Origin: Pseudoscleropodium purum
Lineage: Eukaryota; Streptophyta; Bryopsida; Hypnales; Brachytheciaceae
Direction: 5' to 3'
Assembly: GCA_963969395.1 (NCBI GenBank)
Contig: OZ017795.1
Location: 1,612,001 to 1,676,000, forward strand
DNA length: 64,000 nt
The translations under genes and the position numbers were made by a program. The notes beneath the pieces are model-generated. The model saw only the letters and a list, made by a program, of their open reading frames with translations. It was not told the DNA's origin and made no database searches. This document shows positions 1 through 12,221 of the stretch, piece by piece; positions within the stretch are counted from its first letter, which is position 1; the number at the start of each line of letters is the position of its first letter.

Positions 1-500
1 AGGTATTCCAAGACGTTTGTAGATGACGAAGATTGTTGACCTCCATAGTGCGGTTGGAGTGCATGTTGCAGAGGGAATTTGTCACAATGTTAATTCTGGC
101 CTCGTCATTGGATCTGATGGTCTCCTTGGAGATTCACTCATGGCTGTCCAAATCTCAAAGTCCCTCAATGTGGCAGATGTTCCGGACAATTGGAGGTACT
201 CTTTTAGGGGTTGGGCGATTCAACATGTATTTTTTAATGGAGCAAGCCTTCACAATCGCGAGCTTCATGATGAGTTCAATCGTCCCCAAGCAAGTGTCAC
301 AACTTCGTCATTCCAACTAGACGAAATTCCAACATAGAAAACCATGGGTTAGGCAAGGAAGATTTTAGGAAGCAATTATTCAAAGTTAGTTATGGAATCT
401 TAGATTAAAGCCTAGTGAAGGGGACGTTGTCCCTCACTTGACTTATTCTCAATACAGTGCAAGTTCTGATTATGATACTCTTCAATCTCTAAATCCACTA

Positions 501-720
501 ATTGCTTTGATGATTATCAACCACTTTTAATATGCTTAATTGATTTGATTGCTTTGATGATCATCAACCTTTATTAATATGATTACTTGATGTGATTAAG
601 TTTAGTGATTGATTTGATGGTCATTAAGTTGGCTTTTCTTTTAATATGTTTAATTGATTTGATGGCTTGATGATCATCAACCTCTATAAACATGTTTAAT
701 TATCTGATGACTGTGATTAA
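501..720. repeat. Degenerate tandem repeat, about 47-bp unit
   Basis: Successive units carry the core TTGATGATCATCAACC followed by a TTAATATG-like stretch. The first two units start at 501 and 548; later units are more diverged and spacing becomes irregular. No coding potential is seen. Confidence 0.6.
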
Positions 721-959
721 ATGCAATGGTTGCTTGATGGTTATCTAGTTGGCATAGCCAACTTATTGTAAAATGGTTAATATATTTAATTAGCTGAGTG
801 GCTTGTGCATTGAGAAGTAGGATTGACTTCCAATGAGCATCCCAATTGGAGAGGATTTTGGACCATTAATTCTCTTGCACAAATGATTCTTTGAGGGCTA
901 AGGAATTGCTTACATAGTAGTCAATTAACTCAGTTTCTAGCAAAGTTTGTTGCTCAAAG

Positions 960-3140
960 AATTGTGTTCAACCTTTTCTAAGGGAGAAGATAAAGGCATT
1001 TCGGGAATGTATGTACCTAAACACTGAATTCGATTTCCGGTACCACATAAAGTTGGATGTATATTGGTAAGTCCATCTTAATGCTGAAGGGAAGAAAGTG
1101 GTTATTGTGGAAGAGATTGATGTTTGTTTGTGAGCTTGGCGGCATATTTCAGGTGTGTCTAAGACCACGTTTCATTGCTTTGAAGGGTTTGCAGCCAATT
1201 GTGAATCAATGTAGCCTCATGGGAATTCGGACATGGTAAAGCCTCAAAAGTATACAATACAAGCCACTGTCACATTGGAGTGTGTACTTGAAAAAGAAGC
1301 AGACTATATGCCACATTGCACGCATACTCTTTTATCTAAGGAGAAGGTGGTGTCTAAGGTTTTGCCAGCAACTTTCAAATGGAAGGAAACTATTCCTGAG
1401 TTTAACGCGGCAAATGCAGTATTTGCGTTGAAACAGGTCTTTGTTTCGAATATCAAGAAAATCAAGAAAAGGAAATTCCCTGGATACAATTCTAAGAAGC
1501 GTGGAGATAACTTTGCACAATGTACTAAGTGTGATAGATTCAAAGCTTTGAGAAGGACAACTATTCTATCCTTGTGTAAGAAATGAACCTGACTCTTGGA
1601 CAATCATTTGGCCAAGGCTTGGGCGCATCGAGACCACTATTATGTAAATTGTAGCAAATCAGCTTTGTACCTTCACGAGTGCTTAACTATCATGCATGAT
1701 AAAATGGATCATGCAAAAACAACTTCTCCCGTGTTTTCACACAAAAGCAAGCAACTAGATGGACTCATGAAGCTACTTGTCTCGGTGACGGGTATGATTG
1801 CTCATGGACACAACAATGTGCATTGTGCACCATTATGGGCTTGATATCTTCCTTCATGACGCAAATTACATAGTGGGGGCTTTTGCAAAACTCTTGCGCA
1901 ACGTTGAGCTACCTCCAAAATACTCATCTAGGGAATTGTTTACTAGTTTAGGCTCTACTCCTCTTTTTCGTGTAGTACTGCAAGGATCTGACATTTGCAC
2001 CTCATTGCTTTGGCCACCGCTTGAAGCCCTAATTGTCGCAATTTCCCTACCTTTGGTTTTGAACATGCAAATGGACAACATAATTGGGGACAATAAGAAT
2101 CTTCCTTAAGGTTTACGTCAATTTCATGCTCATCAGTTATACACATGACAATATTGATGCTTTATTTGGGAGGTGGAGTATGTAGTTGAACAAAGAGAAC
2201 TTCTCCACCATCCCATCCCTCATAAAGTCCTTTATGGATGTGGATTCCATACCAACAATTCTTCACCTTATTGAGGAGATGCCCGATTTCAAGGCCTTTA
2301 TAGAAGGCTCACTTCTAGATGGAGGTGAATCACTTGTTGGCTATACGAAGGTACAACAATTCAAGTTCTATTTTAACTCCGCAAGTGTTCCTATTATGAA
2401 GCACAAGCACTATTGCATAGATAGTGATTGGCTCCCAATAGAAGGTGAAGGTATCAAATTGTGGTGAGAGGATTCTAAAGGTCGAAGTCTCTAGCCTCAC
2501 AGAGAGTCAATGCCTATAGTTCCCAATGCGGAGTGTGGATGACATTTAGAAGGGCTTATCAAGGTTCATTAAGTATTGGGAGACATTATGCGATGAAGAT
2601 GGAAGTGGAGAGTACAGGAGATGATTTGAGCATTTGGTGTTCTACTGGTGTGTAGTGAATGCAAGCTTGAAAGAACCAATAGAACCATCTTTGACCTTAA
2701 AAGACGGTTTCTGACCTTCTTCTCGAGTTTAGAGGATTGAAGGGGACAAACTCGACAATGATAGTGAGGTTCATGAGGATTTTGCTGAGGATGATGCCTT
2801 CATGGGCCAACTTTGTGATCGCCCATTGCCAACATTTCATGTGGCACATCATATTTATGAAGGATATTTTGTTGCCATTCGCCCGACTGATGGTGATTCC
2901 AAGCCTATATGGTTTGCCAGAGCATTGTCTGATCCTTTCTCTAAACCCGATCATCCCAATTGTATTCTCATTCAGTATTTTCACCCTACTTCATGGAAAT
3001 GAAATGTTCAAGAGTCCTATACTAGTTGGGACTCCACCAAAGGATTGCGTTGGAAGGTGGACAAAACTCAGAATCTGGTCTGCTCAAATTAATGTTGTCA
3101 ATGGAAGCTTTGCTTTACACAACTCTGAGTGAGCTTATTG
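960..3140 (+). pseudogene. Decayed DUF7869-type transposon-derived gene
   Basis: Fragments in different frames line up, in order, with the layout of DUF7869 proteins, a family common in mobile-element-derived genes. Around 1060-1240 is a piece resembling the region before the core (a hydrophobic VCELGG..VCL stretch). Around 1233-1586 lies a basic segment with CTKCDRFK, resembling the usual CxxC motif. Around 2060-2200 are traces of the core: an MDN-x-GDNKN box, then YTHDNIDALFGRWS, matching the family's GHTHEDIDQLFSR motif. Around 2800-3000 is the C-terminal module, with FVAIRPTDGDSKPIWFARA. Stop codons and frameshifts separate every block, so this is not a working gene. Family assignment is from memory of the motifs; that the locus is dead is seen directly. 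Confidence 0.6.
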
Positions 3141-4091
3141 AAGGCATCGCTTACTTATTTTGTAGTTTATTTGGGCAATTACATTGGATAGTATATATTA
3201 CATGTTTTATTTGCTTGTTTTGGTTTAGCATAACTGTTGAATATTTCATCTTAAATATCGTAGTACATGGTATAGATTAAATAGAATGTTATTGAGATTT
3301 GATATCATCAATTTGTATTGAGATTGTTTGCCCTATATTGTATGAAGTGCCTTCTACAACAAGTGCACTTATGCATAGTTTTTAATATATATTATTATAC
3401 ATTATGAAATTATTTCTATCTATGTTTGAGTATTTTTTATTACTTTTTGAATTTATGAATGATTTCAAAAAATGTTGAATTATTACAAAAGTAGGTAGTG
3501 GCAAGGACCACTTTTTATTTGTAAACACTATCTCACTTGTCACATTTTTTGAAATAGGGCTGATTGGTTGTTACAATTTTCCTACACTTGAAGCTCACTA
3601 AGCAGCACCAAGTTATGTATATCTCATAGTCGCTCAAACAAATTCAACAAGTATCAAACCTAGACCACCTAGATGAGATATATAGCCCTTTACAACCAAC
3701 CTTTCAACTCATGACTTGGTGTTTGAGAATGAATACAATGCATAATTATATAATAGATCTCTATTATAATTGTAAACACTACTTTACAAAGTAGAGTGTG
3801 ATTGCATAGACTCCCATTTTAATAGAAATTATTACTTATAACTAAGGAATTGAGTACCCTCCAACTTTTATCTATTCTACTGGACCTCATGTTTTAGAGG
3901 TACAATTTGAAAATGTTATTTTGGGAGGTTCCAATACTCCCAAATTAATGAATATGATGTTACTTCAAGTAAGTGACTACAAGGGAAAAAAAACATTAAA
4001 CAAATTTAAATGTAATTGTAGAGGTCCTTTTAGCTACTTTGGGTTTAGAATTTCTCAAATGATAAGTCTTGACCCATAATACACATGTGAT

Positions 4092-4094
<3 letters not shown>
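3141..4094. other. Gene-free AT-rich spacer
   Basis: No reading frame, RNA gene or recognisable element is seen. The sequence is AT-rich with short homopolymer runs. Confidence 0.5.

Positions 4095-4125
<31 letters not shown>
4095..4125. repeat. (AT)n microsatellite
   Basis: An uninterrupted AT dinucleotide run of about 15 repeats. Confidence 0.95.
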
Positions 4126-4131
<6 letters not shown>

Positions 4132-4306
4132 GAATGCACCAATAGCCAACTATGCTTAATACCCAATCTATAGGATACACTATTTCCAACCTTAAGCTTA
4201 GAGTTTGTTTTTTCTAGTCTTTTTCAAAATTGGAAATAATAAAGTTATGAGACATGTTCCAAAGTAGTGAGCAAGAAAATAGGAAGGAGAGAGCAGGAAA
4301 GTAGTT

Positions 4307-4518
4307 CTTGAGTGATCGGAATTGGAAGACTCTAGGCATTGGCTACTAGTGAAGTACATCTTGAGTGATTGGAATTGGAAGACTCTAGACATTGGCTACT
4401 AGTGAAGTACATCTTGAGTGATTGGAATTGGAAGACTCTAGACATTGGCTAGTAGTGAAGTACATCTTGAGTGATCGGAATTGGAAGACTCTAAACATTG
4501 GCTACTAGTGAAGTATAG
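4307..4518. repeat. Tandem repeat, four copies of a 53-bp unit
   Basis: The phrase CTTGAGTGAT(C/T)GGAATTGG recurs at 4307, 4360, 4413 and 4466, exactly 53 bp apart, with only a few substitutions between units. The reading frame crossing it on the minus strand is a by-product of the repeat. Confidence 0.95.
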
Positions 4519-5229
4519 TTTTCGATTCCCAAAATTCATAATAGTTTCAATTTTAGGTATAAAATTTTCACAATAGTTTTAGGTAATTTTGGCATACTTC
4601 AAGCTATCTTCCTTCATGGGAAAAATTTCCACCTCCTCGTACTGCTCACGATCAGCTCCAATTGATATAATTGCTTAAATGATCAGCTACTCGTGCATTT
4701 ACCTTACCTCACTTAGTCACTTAGGTGATAATTAATTCAAAATTATGTACAATAATTACAAGCTAGTACATTCTCTGCGCTTGCAGTAGCTCCAGCCGGT
4801 AGCTGCATTGCCTTGAAGAAGCAACAGATACAATTAATCTTGAACTAAAACTAATATTCCATTCTCAGTAGGGAATACATGATTCCCACGGCTTTCAGTT
4901 GTTGTGAGGCGGGGCTTCCCATTATGAAGTTCAGAACGTAATTTGTTCGAGTAAATACGATATTAGAATACAATTAAGCGTAATCTATTTGACTGTATGA
5001 AATTTATTACTTAGCAACTAATAAATCTCTTGCCGTCAGCTTGTATTATGCACAATACACCAACCAAGTTCTAAATTCACTGTTACACATTGATATACAC
5101 AATTTCGTCTTAATGACTGTGCTTGAGGTACGCACATACATATCAGTACATGTATAGTTACCGGTGTTGTTAGCTTCTGAATCTCTTGAAAATTATGTTT
5201 CGAAAATCAGTCACCTTCTGCAACACGTT

Positions 5230-6583
5230 TTAGAAAAGTCCCAGAACCGTCCGTATTCTATTCCTCGCCTCACTCTTCTCCTCAGGCTTCTCCTCATCAA
5301 GCTTCTCCTCAGGCTCCTCCCAAGAGCTTGGATTCAGCCTCTCCGCTGGACACGCAGGCTCACATTGCACCTTGGATTCCTCTCGAAGGTATAACGTCAT
5401 GCACTGAAATGACGTGTGGGTATTCTTCCAGCACCGAGGACAAGGGTACTTCCCCCGCGGTGGCACGGGAGGTCGGAACCTGTCTTCGCCTTCGAACAAC
5501 GTGACACCAGGAATCCCCCGAGGGTCGAACAGAGCAATTCCAAGATCGAAAACCACTCGGCAAAGGCCGCAATTGAACCTTGCCCGGAGAGTCGTATCGT
5601 CGATACTGCACGGGACGGTATCTTTACTTCGGTCAAGCTCTGTTACGGTGTACTTCTCGCAGACAGGGCAGATGTTCACGTGCGAAACTTTGCCGGCGTC
5701 ATGCGGATGTGGAGGTCTCGAGTAAGGCTGTTTCACCCTGGAAGGAATTGGGCGGAGCTTTTGCTTCGCAAGAAGAAACGTACTGAGAGTACTAGAGTTT
5801 GGCTTTCCGCCCCTGCTGGGCCTGAACAAAGATGCTGCAGCTGCTGACTGATTCGTCTCAGCTGCTTGCTTGGCTCTAAGGTTGTAATCCTCTACGGGCT
5901 TCGGCAACTCGATGCGGGCTTTTTTAGTGACACGGGGATTCTCTGTGTAGAGAGTAGGTGGAGCTGGTTCTGCAGAATCTGGTCCAGCCTCATGTTGTGG
6001 AGCCTGTGGCAATGTGGCGACTGCATTATTCAAATCAAGCACGCCTGCATCGGCAACTCGACTTCCATGGCCACTGCAAAAGTAAATCACTAATGATACT
6101 ATTAGTATCACTGAAACATTATCAGAGAATCAGAGAGTCCTATTCAAAGGGATTCGAACTACATCATTTACAGCAGATTTATGGCAGATTTATGCTGAAA
6201 GTACTAGTATAAAGTGATGTGAAATGCAAGATGAAAATTTAAATGAAAAAGAAAGCATAAGAAGGTAATAGCCGTTTGAAGTAGGATTTTCTCAATTTAT
6301 TTCAAAACTAATCAGATACAAATCAAGTAAAATAAGTAAATTCAACCTATTAAAACAATTTAGAATTTTAAAGATCATTCAATTTGTCTCTAAAAGTGTC
6401 TCATCAATGACTACCGAGACAACCCACCGGACTCCACCTCGCTTTCCTTGCCTCCGGTGCTCTGGACCACTCCGTTGCTTTGAGCCTCTCCATGAGAGAC
6501 TGCAGAGAAATTAAGTCAACCAAATTAACCCCTGGCCAAAAAGTACTACTTGAAGCAACAGATGCACACTTACATTTTCTCAT
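5230..6583 (-). CDS. Unidentified cysteine-rich, probably zinc-binding protein
   Basis: Three exons fit together in phase: 6583-6574 (ATG AGA AAA T, then donor GTAAGT), 6499-6415 and 6073-5230, giving 312 residues. Intron borders are GT-AG. The N-terminal ~160 residues are low-complexity (Ser/Gly/Glu, then Ala/Pro rich) and probably disordered. Then come paired cysteines: CPVC (about 167-170), Cys187, CGLC (about 200-203), CPRC-x9-C (about 243-256, like a zinc knuckle) and Cys269/273. The C-terminus is a Glu/Lys/Pro-rich tail. The spacing suggests two or more zinc sites. I do not recognise the family. Nuclear location or nucleic-acid binding is only a guess from composition. The first exon is short and rests on splice-site and phase agreement alone; the last exon is secure. 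Confidence 0.65.
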
Positions 6584-7684
6584 GTAGGAATAGTAAATCA
6601 ATAGTTTGAAAGGTTAAATCACCACCAATAGTTTAGGAAAGTATTGGAGATATCCCTTCAATAAGAATGTAATGCTTAAGACAATTTCACCACCATTTTA
6701 ACGAAATTTCACTGATCACTCACCATCCACCGATCACTCAGAGAAGTATCGCACAACTAGCTTAATTAATGTAAAGGTGATTTCCCTTTCATTTAAAAGA
6801 ACTGCCTCACATATCGACATACTTTTGCAGTCACTCACAACGTACACAGATCGTACCTATTATATGTGTTTAATTTACTGTTGGAGGATGCCTACTTGTC
6901 CGGAAGAGCTCACAAAGGGTTAAGAAATGAGTCATTTCTTCAACATATCATAGTTTTCTTTTTACTCAAATTAAGAAGTTGGATAGAATCAACAGACCTA
7001 GGAGAGCAGGGTGGGCGTCGTCCGGACATATTACGTTCTAGTATATACAGTATATGACGCACGTGAGCTTCAATCAATCATGCACCACAAGTATGCATGT
7101 CCATTAATGGAGCAGTTGCTCTATACTTCCTCGCTACAATCTCCTTAAATTCTCTTGAATTTAAATGGCAACCACTTGGTGCTCACCCAAACTTATGGAA
7201 ACAGCAGCTAACTTAGTCTTCTCCCTGGCAGCTAAGAAAACCTCGAGATTTTGTGTTGGGAAGGCGCGCAAGACCTCTTACTTATAACCATGTCCAGGAA
7301 TCTCCAAGTGCCGAGACTCCTCTTGAGACTCCTCTCGAGACTCCTCGCTTCACTGAAATATTTCACGAAATCTAGTTTGTGGGACATCGCCAATTGAACG
7401 AAATTATAATTGACGTTGTTATTCGTATTAGATTACAGTCTTGCCCGGTTTCTGGTAACGAAGCTTAGTCTGTGCTAAAAAGAAAATTGTACTCGTTAGC
7501 CTGGGACCTATTCAATCTACACTTGTATATACTTAGTGCAACGATATATTTACACACCTCATAAGTTTAAATACACATTTGGATTTATCTGGGATTTCTA
7601 GCAACAGCATACTCAGCCTGATCAAGCCCTTGTTGTCGATCGATGCACCACCAATTGCCTCCCCACCGGAAACTTATCTTAATT
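6584..7684. other. Gene-free spacer
   Basis: No convincing gene is seen. A fragment near 7384-7415 (ATCGCCAATTGAACGAAATT) resembles the end of the second inverted-repeat family described at 53400, so eroded MITE pieces are present. Confidence 0.45.
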
Positions 7685-7866
7685 AACGGATATTTCATTA
7701 AAATGGTGGTAGTTCACAAACTTGGCACTTTGACGTTCAGAACGTGCGGTTTGAACTGTATACCTATCCTACATTTCAACGTTTCAGGGTCTGAAATCTA
7801 TTTCAGTCTTAGAAAATTAATGAAAAAATGGTGGAAAAATGGCACCGTTTTAACGAAATATATGTT
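7685..7866. mobile_element. MITE, ATATTTC-GTTAAAATGG family (old copy)
   Basis: It begins AACGGATATTTCATTAAAA and ends with the inverse GTTTTAACGAAATATATGTT. Length (182 bp) and internal phrases (GGCACTTT, GTTCAGAACGTGCGG) match the better copies at 8146, 14028, 17030, 24748 and 51803, but no target-site duplication remains. Confidence 0.7.
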
Positions 7867-8145
7867 CTAGTTTCTTGCTAGTGAGCTTTTTTCAGCAACA
7901 TCCTTGTCATCATTTGAGCAATACAGAAGAAATCCTGAAATCTAGACGAATATTTCAAAAACTGGATTCAAACGCATATTTTTGATCCAGGTGAGTATTC
8001 ATAAGTTGCAGTTTTGATCCCTATCACCCTTAGATTGCTATTGTAGACAACAATTGGATGCACTATTCATTGTTTATAAGATTTTCTATTTACATCTTTT
8101 TGTCCACTCAACTTTCTCCCTCTTGGTTCAGAGAGAAGTGTCAAA

Positions 8146-8327
8146 AACAAATATTTCGTTAAAATGGAGGCATTCCTTTGGCATTTTTTCATGAATTTTC
8201 TAAGACTGGTATAGATTTTAGACCATCAAACCCTAAAATCTAGGACTAGTATATAGTTTAGAATGCACGTTCTAAATTCAAAAGTGCCGAATTTGTAGAA
8301 TACTGCCACTTCAATGAAATATCCATT
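8146..8327. mobile_element. MITE, ATATTTC-GTTAAAATGG family
   Basis: Inverted ends AACAAATATTTCGTTAAAA and TTCAATGAAATATCCATT bound a 182-bp non-coding element. It is flanked by CAAA on both sides (8142-8145 and 8328-8331), a 4-bp target-site duplication. Confidence 0.85.
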
Positions 8328-11300
8328 CAAAGTTAACCGTAAATCTGTAATAAATGAATATATGAAACGAGAATGGGTCTTAATGAAAAATTCACAATCA
8401 TATTCAATAAAATATTCATTCTTCAGAAAAAAAAATTATTTTTTTGCATTCTTCCTCATTACTATGTCTACATATATTAATCCTAATTTCTCAACAAATC
8501 TCCCATATCCTATAGCATGAAATGATTCAATGGCCAATTTCATTAAAATGGACATATTCTATGAATTAGGCACTTTTAGTAGTTCAAACTACATGGTTTG
8601 AACTGTTTTTTTGTACTAGAATCTATACCAAAACTAGATTTTTGAAATCAACATATCTCCTAGATTTCTGAAATCTATATCATTCCTAGATTTTTCAGAT
8701 TGCTTAGATTGATATCTATGTTAGTCATAGATTTCTAAAATCTAAAAGTGTCCTAGATGTTAGCAATGTAGATTTGTCCTAGATGTCAAGATGTGAAAAT
8801 GGCATGTGGAATACTGCCATTTTAATGAAATTTTCCATTTCAATTATAACAAATAGGTACTTCTACCTTATTACAAACCACTTTAAATCCTAACTATGTA
8901 GTTGGCACAAAACCAATGCATATCTAAAAAAAGCATTACAAAAAATTGTAATATTTTAAAAAAATTGCAAATCTCAAATAGTTGCAAATATATTGTACAA
9001 TTAATGTTGTATTAGACACTATATTAAACAGTGCAATTAGTTTGTTCCAATGTCCCTCCACTAATTTTTCAACATTCAAATACACTATATAAATATAGTT
9101 TTAGATTATAAACTTTTTAGAACATGAGCACAATCCGCTAAATGTCTCGCTCCTACTATTGCCTGATTGATATAATTGATACTATAACTAAGGTGGGTAA
9201 TTCCAAAACCGTCACTTTTTGCTAGTGAGCCTATTTTCTATTATTAAATTGGTCAAATTTTCATATGTTCTTCTTAGCAAGTGAAAGGAGGTTTCAACAC
9301 ATCACTAAACGTGGCATCTAGATACTGTATGCAAAAGTTAATAAGGAACTAAGTTTGGTTCTAAAAGTATTACTTCCACATACTTAGGTACGAAATTGAT
9401 TTTGGAGATGTATACATGGTATAGATGACGGTTTAAGATTAGTGGCACATTTGGCTGCACCTACCTTAATCATAGGAGGATGCTATTTCTTTTAATACGG
9501 AATGCATTACAGATTCTTCACTTCTTGTGTCTCAAATTACTGTAGAAGTTGACCACTAGGAATTTTGTTTTATGTGCAAAGAATCCTTTGCTTGGAATAG
9601 AGCACTCTTGTCTTGAGGCTAGTTCTAGATCCGTTGGTGTGAGATCTATCAGTCATGTGCACCCAAAATCGCCACCTCAAATGCTGAGATAGTATTCATT
9701 TTCAGTAATGGTTTTAGGTGTGCATACTTGATTCTAACATACAAAAATATAGTGCAATGGTTTTATTAGAGAGAAGAAATAACTCCAATCTCCTTTTCAA
9801 GATTGGCATAAATGGTAAGGTAGAACTACCCATTATCACCCTAATTTGCAATCTGACTATATTGGGGCCAACTCTAGGAAAGTCACATATTTTTTAGAGG
9901 TGTGCTTTTGTTTCAGGAGTCAAACTTAAGAGGAATTATAATTTTCCAATAAAAATTGTAATTTCTGTGAATTTCTAAAGTGAAATTTTGACAAGAGTAG
10001 TTTACTAATGCTATTAAAAGATAACATGTCAATTAATGATTGGTGGATCTTCAAGTGCTATTAGATACATTGAAAAGAAATATTGAGTTGTAAGAGGACA
10101 TTTATGAATCCAGTCTAGTGGTGGTTTTGCAATTCTACCTCAAGTCTATTCACCTTGGTTTACATGGAAAGTTCCATGTAAGGCTTAGCAAGTGATGCAT
10201 TGCAAAGCAATAATACCTTTATTAATAGGTAGGCTCTATTCTTCTTAATAATTTTGAAGGCTACCCAAATTATGTATGAAATAGAGTAGTAATGTTTATG
10301 AATATTTTATAATGTTTATGGTGGATCAATAAGAGAGGGCAGTATTTGGTTGTTTCAATTTTTTCCTTAGGTAAAAGATGAGTATATGATTGCAATAGTA
10401 TTTATCTTATTAACCTTGAAGCGTTCCAACATCCAATTATTGAATGATGAACAAAATGAAAATCACTTTTCTTTCTTATTATTGCTTGGATGAAGGTCAT
10501 CTAATTTGTGGAGATACTTTATTAAATTTTTGTCTTATCTAATGGTTAGATTTGGTGTTACTAAAGTACATATTTTCTTAGAATTATAAATGTTGAAGTG
10601 TGACAAGTGGTTGACAAAGCTAAAATTGCATGAACCTTAGATAGTTCATTTTGCAAAAATAGAGACTTGGATTTAAAGAATTGAAAAAATCAGTGTATTG
10701 AGAGAATTTCATTATAAATCCATCCTAACAAATTTTACTCAAAAAATGACAATATTTTTTTTGTAATTCAATTTAGGAATTTTGAAATTTTCCTCTTAAA
10801 ATTTATAGAAAAATATTGGTATTAGCATTGGTGAATCTAACTATATAGAAATTCAAAATTTTCAATTGAATATTCTTCAAAATAGTGCATTCTGATGATT
10901 TTCCCTATAAATCAATTTAGAGAAGATTTTGAACATTTAGAGGTTAAGGGTTGTATCAATAGTTGGTTGTAGAATTTGAGAATTTTAATTTATGAAATAT
11001 TTGAGATGATTTGGCATGTGGTGTTCTTATTGTACTAGTAGTGAGTACTATGAAGGGTTCAATAGGCCAAACATTTTTTTATTTATTCTATAAATAATGG
11101 GATATTTTTTATTTACTTTTACTTCAAAATTTTTTAGTGAAGTAAAAAAATTTTCAAATTATATTTACTTTTATTTTGACTGTAGCAAGGGCACATGACA
11201 CACTAGTTTTGTGTGAAAAGAGGATTGGTCTTGCACACCAGTTTGACCTCCACTTGATTTTTCTAAACCCATGATTCTCACGGTACCAAAGAGACTGACT

Positions 11301-12221
11301 GTTTTGACGGTGACCAGTCCGTCCTTTCAGGGTTAAAATCAACACTGCAAACTGTTCAGTTATGCCCAACAAGAGGTTAAAATTTCTTCTCGCACTGGTC
11401 TGATAGCTCCCATTACGGCTCCATGCATGAGGTTATCGCTTCTTCACACAACTATTCTAACTGTAGACAAGCTCCGACTACTGCCCGAGATGCTGCTGTG
11501 AGGCGGGGATTCGGATTCGACAAGTGAGAAGAAAAGCTTTCATCACAACTTGCGGCTCGTAATGAAAAATCCAAAGCTTATCCTTACTTTTCGCTGAAAG
11601 CAGGCATAATATTTGTCGAATAACTACCATTTCGATTGAAATTCTAGTCAACAATTTTCCTTCCACTCCTGGACCCTCGTACCCTCGATTCCCCTCAGCT
11701 TTTCACCCAGTTTCGCGGTTTTTGGAGTGAACTTTACGTACGGTACTAGGGTACGTGTAAAGACCTTGCAAATGGCAGAAATTCTCAAAGAGACCTCCAA
11801 AATAATAACGAAGTATAAGGTTTGTGGAGTCTGTGACTTGTGAAGTCAGAGCATCCCCAAGCGCCCTGCAAAACGGATCACTTGCAAAGAGAGTCTGGCA
11901 AAAACGCCCCACCCTTCTGGCAAAAGGGATGACTGCTGCCAAAGTAACTTTCTGCTGGCAAAAGAGGGTCGTTTTGCCAGCCAGAACTTGGCCTGTCCCG
12001 AGACCTGCAAACATAATGGGACGAGGCAATTCCAATTGTTGCGGCACCTGTAGCGACACTTCCCCTAAGTGGCTGCATTTTGACAGCCAATAATCCTCTG
12101 CATTTTGCAAGTCGGGTGATGATGCTCCGAATGCTTCTGTATTGTGAGGGACTGTTGTGGAACTCGTGAATGTTAAATTGCAGTAGACGTTGTAATTGTT
12201 GCAGTGTGTAAGTTTGTAAAG
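8328..12221. other. Long AT-rich spacer with eroded MITE, no gene seen
   Basis: About 8533-8845 has MITE-like ends (ATTTCATTAAAATGG and CCATTTTAATGAAATTTTCC) around an expanded interior. The rest to about 11.1 kb is AT-rich with no gene. From about 11.2 kb composition becomes less AT-rich, leading into the promoter of the EamA gene at 12222. In 11895-11980 the word CTGGCAAAA occurs three times (11895, 11917, 11955) and once inverted (11972). Confidence 0.5.

Noticed and set aside
23..337. 104-codon open frame at the window start
   Set aside because: No recognisable domain and no splice or family support. It may be part of a transposon extending from outside the window, but that cannot be shown.
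4095..4518. Short evenly spaced repeats considered as a CRISPR-like array
   Set aside because: The units are contiguous 53-bp tandem copies without unique spacers, in a plant nuclear context.
6141..6165. GTTCGAATCC-like T-arm word on the minus strand
   Set aside because: No matching acceptor, D-arm or anticodon arm could be found, so it is not called a tRNA.
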